Of a stretch of DNA of 64,000 nucleotides, positions 59,887 through 64,000 are shown in pieces. The notes beneath the pieces were generated by a model. The model made no database searches. It was not told where the DNA came from and worked only from the letters and a program-made list of their open reading frames with translations. The translations under genes and the position numbers were made by a program. The stretch's first letter is position 1, and every line of letters starts with the position of its first letter. Source of the stretch: Chloroflexota bacterium (GTDB lineage: Bacteria > Chloroflexota > Anaerolineae > Aggregatilineales > J027); the NCBI GenBank assembly GCA_024434115.1, contig QMIT01000004.1, forward strand, positions 341,073 to 405,072. Reading direction: 5' to 3'.

Positions 59887-61413
59887 GTGACAGAGCTTGC
59901 AGTGGCCCCTGTGCCAACATCACCAGAAATCACTGCGCCTGAAACAACAGAACAAGCGGCTGTTGCAGAGTATTCGCAAAGTCAATTTGTTGAGGAGGTT
60001 CGCACCGAGCGTTTATCACTGCTCTGGAAAGCGACTCTGGCTTTTGCTTTCGCAGTTATTTGGATTGTAGTCGTTATCACCCAAGAAGTCGGCGAATCAG
60101 CGGCCAGTATTTTCATCGCCATCGCCACTATTTTGGTCAGCAGCGGCCTTACCTCGCAGTTCCTCAAGAAAGGGCGATATGAGTGGGCCACCTATAGCTA
60201 CGTTATCGGCCTAATTTTCACAGTCGCCGTCTTGATGGTGTTTGATAATGATGACACGCAAACACTTGTGCCTTTCTTGGGCATTCTCGTGATTTTCATC
60301 GCGGGGACACTCATGTCAGCCCAAGCATTGTTTGCTATGCTCGCGCTGAGTTTTGCCGCGATTATAGGCATTCCCTACCTCGGAACTGGTGATTTCGTGA
60401 TGAACAACGGGGTGATATTTGCCCTCACTCTCATGACATTGACCGCCGCGATTTCGGCCCAAACCAGTGGTGAATTATATGGCATTGCTGAATGGGCACT
60501 TGGTAGTTACCGCAAAGAACGCGAAACCGCCGTGAAATTGCATGAAAGCCGATTAGCGGTTGAAAAGAGTCTGTTAAAGCAGCAAAGCCTCACTATGCAG
60601 CTTCGCCATTTAAATGCCGATCTTGATCGGGCACGTGAGGCCGCTGAAATTGCCAAGCAGTTTCGTGGTCAATTCCTCGCTAACATGAGCCATGAATTGC
60701 GAACCCCCCTCAACGCAATTATTGGTTTCAGCGATACCATGCTTAACTTCCCGTTGATGTACGAAGGGGTTGAACTGCCACCTGAATATCGCAAAGATAT
60801 GAATCAAATTTATACCAGTGGCAAACACCTCTTGAGCATTATCAATGACATTCTCGACCTCAGCAAAATTGACGCCGGACGGTTGGAAGTCGAAATTCAA
60901 CCAGTCGAATTGGAGCCAATCTTCAAAGGTGTGCTTTCAACTGCGGTTGGATTAGTTGGCGGCAAGCCTGTCAAATTGCTGCGAAGTACCCCCGACCCGC
61001 TTCCAATGGTCGTGGCCGACCCTATTCGTTTCCGTCAAGTTTTGTTAAATTTATACAGCAATGCGGCCAAGTTCACCGACGAAGGTTCGATTACCCTTTC
61101 GCTTGAGGCTGAACCTAATCGTGTAATTGTCGCCGTCACAGATACGGGTGCTGGTATCGCCAAACATCAACAAGACTTGATCTTTGAAGCTTTCCAACAA
61201 GGGGAAAGTGGCCGTAAGCAACAGCGACAGGGTGCCGGACTTGGTCTGGCAATTTCACGCCAGCTTTTGAACTTGATGGATGGAGCCATTTGGGTGGAAA
61301 GTGAGCTGGGCAAAGGCTCAACCTTCTATGTCGCTCTCCCCCGCTATTTCGCACCCGGCTCAGACTCGGAGTGGGTCGAAGTTGAGACTGCTCCAGCCCA
61401 AGCAGCACAATAA
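59887..61413 (+). CDS. Membrane-bound histidine kinase
   Basis: 508 residues from GTG 59887, with AGGAGG 5 bases upstream. After a 45-residue acidic/Thr N-terminus, six membrane segments (about 47-195) form an integral sensor, followed by a coiled coil, HisKA with MSHELRTPLNAIIGFSDTML, N-box NLYSNAAKF, G1 VTDTGAGIA, and G2 GAGLGLAISRQLL. All catalytic motifs are intact. It is followed by two receiver genes in the same direction, 12 bases and then overlapping, so it likely phosphorylates one or both. A TATAAT at 59777-59782 may be the promoter -10. Signal unknown. Confidence 0.92.
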   Translation: MTELAVAPVPTSPEITAPETTEQAAVAEYSQSQFVEEVRTERLSLLWKATLAFAFAVIWIVVVITQEVGESAASIFIAIATILVSSGLTSQFLKKGRYEWATYSYVIGLIFTVAVLMVFDNDDTQTLVPFLGILVIFIAGTLMSAQALFAMLALSFAAIIGIPYLGTGDFVMNNGVIFALTLMTLTAAISAQTSGELYGIAEWALGSYRKERETAVKLHESRLAVEKSLLKQQSLTMQLRHLNADLDRAREAAEIAKQFRGQFLANMSHELRTPLNAIIGFSDTMLNFPLMYEGVELPPEYRKDMNQIYTSGKHLLSIINDILDLSKIDAGRLEVEIQPVELEPIFKGVLSTAVGLVGGKPVKLLRSTPDPLPMVVADPIRFRQVLLNLYSNAAKFTDEGSITLSLEAEPNRVIVAVTDTGAGIAKHQQDLIFEAFQQGESGRKQQRQGAGLGLAISRQLLNLMDGAIWVESELGKGSTFYVALPRYFAPGSDSEWVEVETAPAQAAQ

Positions 61414-61425
61414 AGGTAAGACATT

Positions 61426-62298
61426 ATGCGGATTATGTACGTCGAAGACAACGCGGTAAATCTTGAACTGGTGCGCCGCATCGCCCGTCTCGGTGGGCAT
61501 GATGTTGTTTCATTTAGCAACGGTAAAGATGCTCTGGATGCACTACAAACCGATACCGCGCATTTGATCCTCATGGATATTCAACTTGAGGGCGAAATGG
61601 ATGGCATTGAAGTTGTGAAGCGGATGCGAGCCAGAGGCGACCAACGTCCCGTGATTGCCATTACCGCCTACGCCATGCGCGGCGACGAGGAACGTATCTT
61701 GGGAGCGGGTTGTAACGATTATTTACCCAAGCCTCTGCCCATTAGCCAATTCATCACGCTGTTGGCAAAATATGATCCTTCCAACTTGCAGCCTCAAGCC
61801 AAACCTGAACCTGCTGTCGCTGCTGCACAAAAACCGGTCACTTCTCAACTGACACTGCCCAAAACTCACCCGGCTGTGGCAGCCAGCACCGCGACACCCG
61901 CTGCGTCAGCGGTTCCAGTAGCTCCGGCAGTGCCAACAGCTACACCTACACCGCCGCCAGCTTCAGCCACTCCCGCTGCACCTGTGACCCCACCAGCAGC
62001 ATTGCCAGCGACACCAGTGACTCCAATGGTACCATCCACCTCGACCATAGTGGCTGCATCTACCACCACATCGCCAACACCGATGGCTGCACCTGTTACA
62101 CCATCCGTTCCTGCAACACAGCCTCCCACCGCACCACCGACAGGCGGAACACCTGCTGCACCCAACGGAGATCCTACCGTATCATCGGCAACGGAACCTG
62201 TCGTTGAGACAGTCGTTCAAGTTGCCCCTGTACCGCCGAACACCCAACCCGTTGCTTCGGCCCCAAAGATGGAGCATAGCGATGACAAACCCGGATGA
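61426..62298 (+). CDS. Single receiver domain with a long Ala/Pro/Thr tail
   Basis: 290 residues. Residues 1-115 are a receiver: E7-D8, phospho-acceptor D51 in LILMDIQLEGE, T80, K102 in PKPLP. Residues 120-285 are almost entirely Ala, Pro, Thr, Val and Ser in irregular repeats and look like a flexible linker without fold, unusual for a cytoplasmic receiver. No output domain is recognisable. It overlaps the next receiver gene by 17 bases and follows the membrane kinase by 12 bases; the three form one operon. Confidence 0.85.
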   Translation: MRIMYVEDNAVNLELVRRIARLGGHDVVSFSNGKDALDALQTDTAHLILMDIQLEGEMDGIEVVKRMRARGDQRPVIAITAYAMRGDEERILGAGCNDYLPKPLPISQFITLLAKYDPSNLQPQAKPEPAVAAAQKPVTSQLTLPKTHPAVAASTATPAASAVPVAPAVPTATPTPPPASATPAAPVTPPAALPATPVTPMVPSTSTIVAASTTTSPTPMAAPVTPSVPATQPPTAPPTGGTPAAPNGDPTVSSATEPVVETVVQVAPVPPNTQPVASAPKMEHSDDKPG

Positions 62299-62854
62299 GA
62301 CCAATAGTTCCTCTGCCCCCAAAGCAGAGGAAACTCCTCCACCCATTGCAAAGGCTGAAGCCGATCAGCCTAAGCCAGCTACGCCCCCGCGTATTTGCGC
62401 CCTCGTGATTGACGATGAGCACGCCAACCGTGATTTTTTGATGCGACTCTTGCAGCAAGCCAAATTTGAGGTGCAAGGCGCGGGCCTCGGCTCAAAAGCC
62501 TTAGAAATTGTGGGGCAACTGGGGGATAACATCAAGCTGATTATGTTGGATCATCAACTGCCCGATCAATCGGGGATGGAACTATTGGCAGCCTTACGAC
62601 CTTTGCTGCCTGAAGCCCGGATTGTGATGGCGACCATGCACGACGAGCCGGGTATGATGCACAAAGCCTTTGGTGGTGGATGTAATGCTTTCTTGGTTAA
62701 ACCACATGGATTTATGGAATTATTTAAGTTGGTTCAAGGGATAACCACTGACCCAACGTGTTTGCAGAAATTAGATGGTCTGATTTTTGATATACATGGC
62801 CCCCGCCGCTATCGTGCGCCCAGCGCTACCCCGACGCCTAATCCGAAAGCTTGA
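62282..62854 (+). CDS. Response-regulator receiver protein with Pro-rich N-terminus
   Basis: 190 residues from ATG 62282, overlapping the previous gene by 17 bases with GGAG in front. Residues 1-35 are Pro/Glu/Ala-rich; the receiver domain follows (about 37-155) with D44-D45, phospho-acceptor D90 in LIMLDHQLPDQSG, T117 and K140 in FLVKP. A short tail ends in Pro/Thr residues. There is no DNA-binding or enzymatic output. Third gene of the kinase-receiver-receiver operon. It is convergent with the STAS-like gene, only 3 bases away. Confidence 0.85.
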   Translation: MTNPDETNSSSAPKAEETPPPIAKAEADQPKPATPPRICALVIDDEHANRDFLMRLLQQAKFEVQGAGLGSKALEIVGQLGDNIKLIMLDHQLPDQSGMELLAALRPLLPEARIVMATMHDEPGMMHKAFGGGCNAFLVKPHGFMELFKLVQGITTDPTCLQKLDGLIFDIHGPRRYRAPSATPTPNPKA

Positions 62855-62857
62855 GGA

Positions 62858-63283
62858 TTATCGCTCGGCTACGCGCTTGCCCCGCCGCAGATTTTGGAGA
62901 AATGTAACGGCTTCGGCGGAATTTTGAAAAAATTTGACCTGTTCACTATGCTCAGTGATGACTAACAGCACTTCCAATCGCTGTTGCCCCTGCACACCTC
63001 CCAAAACCCCCACGCCCCCAATACGCGGATGGTACAATGAGACTGCCAATTCGCGTAAGATATTGGGTGTTACTGGGCCAAGATTACTCGCGTCCAACAG
63101 TACATAGCAGGTATCCTCTTGGTGATCGAAAAAATCCGTTAGCCAGCCGACAAGCGCCATGCCTGCTCGTTCACCAAGTGGACCTTCAAGCGACACCTTT
63201 AACAACCAATCGAGCTGGTGAGAAATGGTATACTGACCATCGGTAAAGCTACGTTTCATCAAGCCGGTGGAATTGGTCGCCAA
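62858..63283 (-). CDS. STAS-like (SpoIIAA-type) domain protein
   Basis: 141 residues from TTG 63283, with GGAG 9 bases upstream; ATG 63259 is an alternative start. The alternating strand-helix pattern VSLEGPLGERAG, YVLLDASNLGPVTPNILREL and GGVGVLGGVQG, then VKFFQNSAEAVTFLQNL, fits the STAS/SpoIIAA fold of anti-sigma antagonists and related regulatory proteins. The Ser/Thr phosphorylated by anti-sigma kinases in SpoIIAA cannot be assigned with confidence; DASNLG is the closest segment. It may act with the signalling genes of this region. Confidence 0.55.
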   Translation of the reverse strand: MATNSTGLMKRSFTDGQYTISHQLDWLLKVSLEGPLGERAGMALVGWLTDFFDHQEDTCYVLLDASNLGPVTPNILRELAVSLYHPRIGGVGVLGGVQGQQRLEVLLVITEHSEQVKFFQNSAEAVTFLQNLRRGKRVAER

Positions 63284-63443
63284 TGTCCTTAACTCCTACG
63301 ATCAAGGATAGCTACGTTAATTTTTTTATTATCACACAGTTCAAGTTCGTTTGAATTTTTTTACATGAATTTTTCAGAATTCATAAATTCTTGCAGGTTC
63401 GACCATGCTTAATTTCTTATTTCTCAATCTTTGCGAGTGAACT

Positions 63444-64000
63444 ATGTACACTACAACCCTTCAACCGGATCAGGCAACATGGGATGCGTTTGTGGCGTCC
63501 CACCCTCGTGCCCATTTTCTGCAACTCAGCGCATGGGGAGTCTTTAAATCCGGTTTCGGCTGGACAGCCCAACAAGTGGGGCTGTTAGATAAAGATAACG
63601 GCAAATTGATTGCTGGCGCTCAAATCTTATACCGTCGCCTCCCGTTTCAGTTGGGCAGTATGGCTTATATTCCGTTTGGGCCATTGGTAGATTGGGAGGA
63701 CATTGGTCAGGTCAAGGCCCTTCTAAAACTCATTGACCGCGCTGCCCGTCAGCATCGTGCCGTGTTTTGCAAAATCGAACCCGGTTATGATGTACCGCCG
63801 GAAGTGTTGAAAAAGTTACGACACCGCCCTAGCCCACAAACCGTCCAACCCCCGCGCACCATTGTGCTTGATATTGATGGGCGTGATGAAAAGGGTGAGG
63901 TCATGACCACCGAAAAAATTCTGGCGCGGATGAATCAGGGCACACGACGCAATATCCGCAAAAGTGAGAAGTTTGAAATCGCCATGCGGGAGGGCAATCG
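63444..64000 (+). CDS. FemAB/FemX-family peptidyltransferase (3' end outside window)
   Basis: Open from ATG 63444 to the end of the window (185 codons, no stop), so incomplete. WDAFVASHPRAHFLQLSAWG then FGWTAQQVGL is the start typical of the FemAB N-acyltransferase fold, followed by GAQILYRRLPFQLGSMAYIPFGPLVDW and FCKIEPGYD, and the motif TRRNIRKSEKF, as in the lipid II or surface-sugar transferases of FemX type. These enzymes add amino acids from aminoacyl-tRNA to peptidoglycan stem peptides. Its position near envelope genes fits. No strong Shine-Dalgarno is visible. Confidence 0.85.
   Translation, partial: MYTTTLQPDQATWDAFVASHPRAHFLQLSAWGVFKSGFGWTAQQVGLLDKDNGKLIAGAQILYRRLPFQLGSMAYIPFGPLVDWEDIGQVKALLKLIDRAARQHRAVFCKIEPGYDVPPEVLKKLRHRPSPQTVQPPRTIVLDIDGRDEKGEVMTTEKILARMNQGTRRNIRKSEKFEIAMREGN

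Noticed and set aside
63404-63441. An 11-codon reading frame (ATG 63404) directly before the FemAB-like gene as a leader peptide.
   Set aside because: No Shine-Dalgarno site, no regulatory codon run and no attenuator hairpin follow; chance frame.
1-64000. tRNA, rRNA or CRISPR arrays.
   Set aside because: No cloverleaf with CCA-type end, no rRNA stretch and no regularly spaced repeats were found in the spacers on either strand.

Overview
The window looks like a chromosomal segment of a free-living bacterium, most likely a member of the Chloroflexota (Anaerolineae-like). This placement is an inference from gene style: secreted or anchored proteins with Thr/Pro-rich linkers, a TIR/formylglycine-fold fusion, many TTG start codons behind strong Shine-Dalgarno sites, arrays of secreted family-5 solute-binding proteins, and mreC-mreD-PBP2 without an adjacent mreB. 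No rRNA, tRNA, CRISPR array, complete insertion sequence or prophage was recognised. All genes of 0-64 kb fit one chromosome; the last one runs off the right edge.

Layout. 0.1-6.2 kb: small-molecule and translation housekeeping (FAH-family hydrolase, Nudix hydrolase, RNA 2'-phosphotransferase, ABC-2-like membrane protein, arginyl-tRNA synthetase, cupin) plus a secreted WD40 propeller. 6.3-10.4 kb: a minus-strand group with two related secreted LppX/LolA-like proteins, a MerR/BldC-type helix-turn-helix regulator and cysteinyl-tRNA synthetase. 10.7-24.7 kb: envelope region with a second secreted propeller, a TPR-lytic transglycosylase lipoprotein, a polytopic glycosyltransferase-like protein, a radical SAM/SPASM protein, an O-antigen-ligase-like protein, a lone GH2-type jelly-roll domain, then mreC-mreD-mrdA for rod shape, a split DUF35-like pair and a lipoprotein. 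24.9-28.5 kb: glutamate dehydrogenase, and convergent to it a receiver protein whose C-terminus resembles a catalytically dead IS200/IS605 transposase.

28.7-41.5 kb is the most striking block: six consecutive paralogous family-5 peptide-type solute-binding proteins, all on the minus strand, most with their own terminator, and no permease or ATPase genes in the window. 41.6-45.0 kb is a four-gene minus-strand signalling operon (receiver - PAS histidine kinase - receiver - multi-spanning membrane protein) in which every gene starts with TTG. 45.4-51.4 kb holds accessory metabolism (SRPBCC, RidA-like, WYL regulator, PNPOx-like, flavin reductase, AMMECR1), a lipoprotein and a frameshifted minimal nucleotidyltransferase. 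51.6-55.3 kb has the TIR-formylglycine-fold fusion, an alkaline-phosphatase-superfamily enzyme and a third LppX-like secreted protein.

55.4-63.3 kb is dense in signal transduction: receiver-GAF-cyclase-homology protein with a degenerate cyclase site, a Kdp-type two-component pair lacking the usual KdpD N-terminus beside a stand-alone universal stress protein, a membrane histidine kinase followed by two receiver proteins, and a STAS-like protein. The right end carries the start of a FemAB/FemX-type peptidoglycan peptidyltransferase.

Dispersed short hairpin repeats occur in at least two families (6.27/53.0 kb and 2.45/45.9/49.6 kb). All functions are read from motifs by eye; no database search was run.
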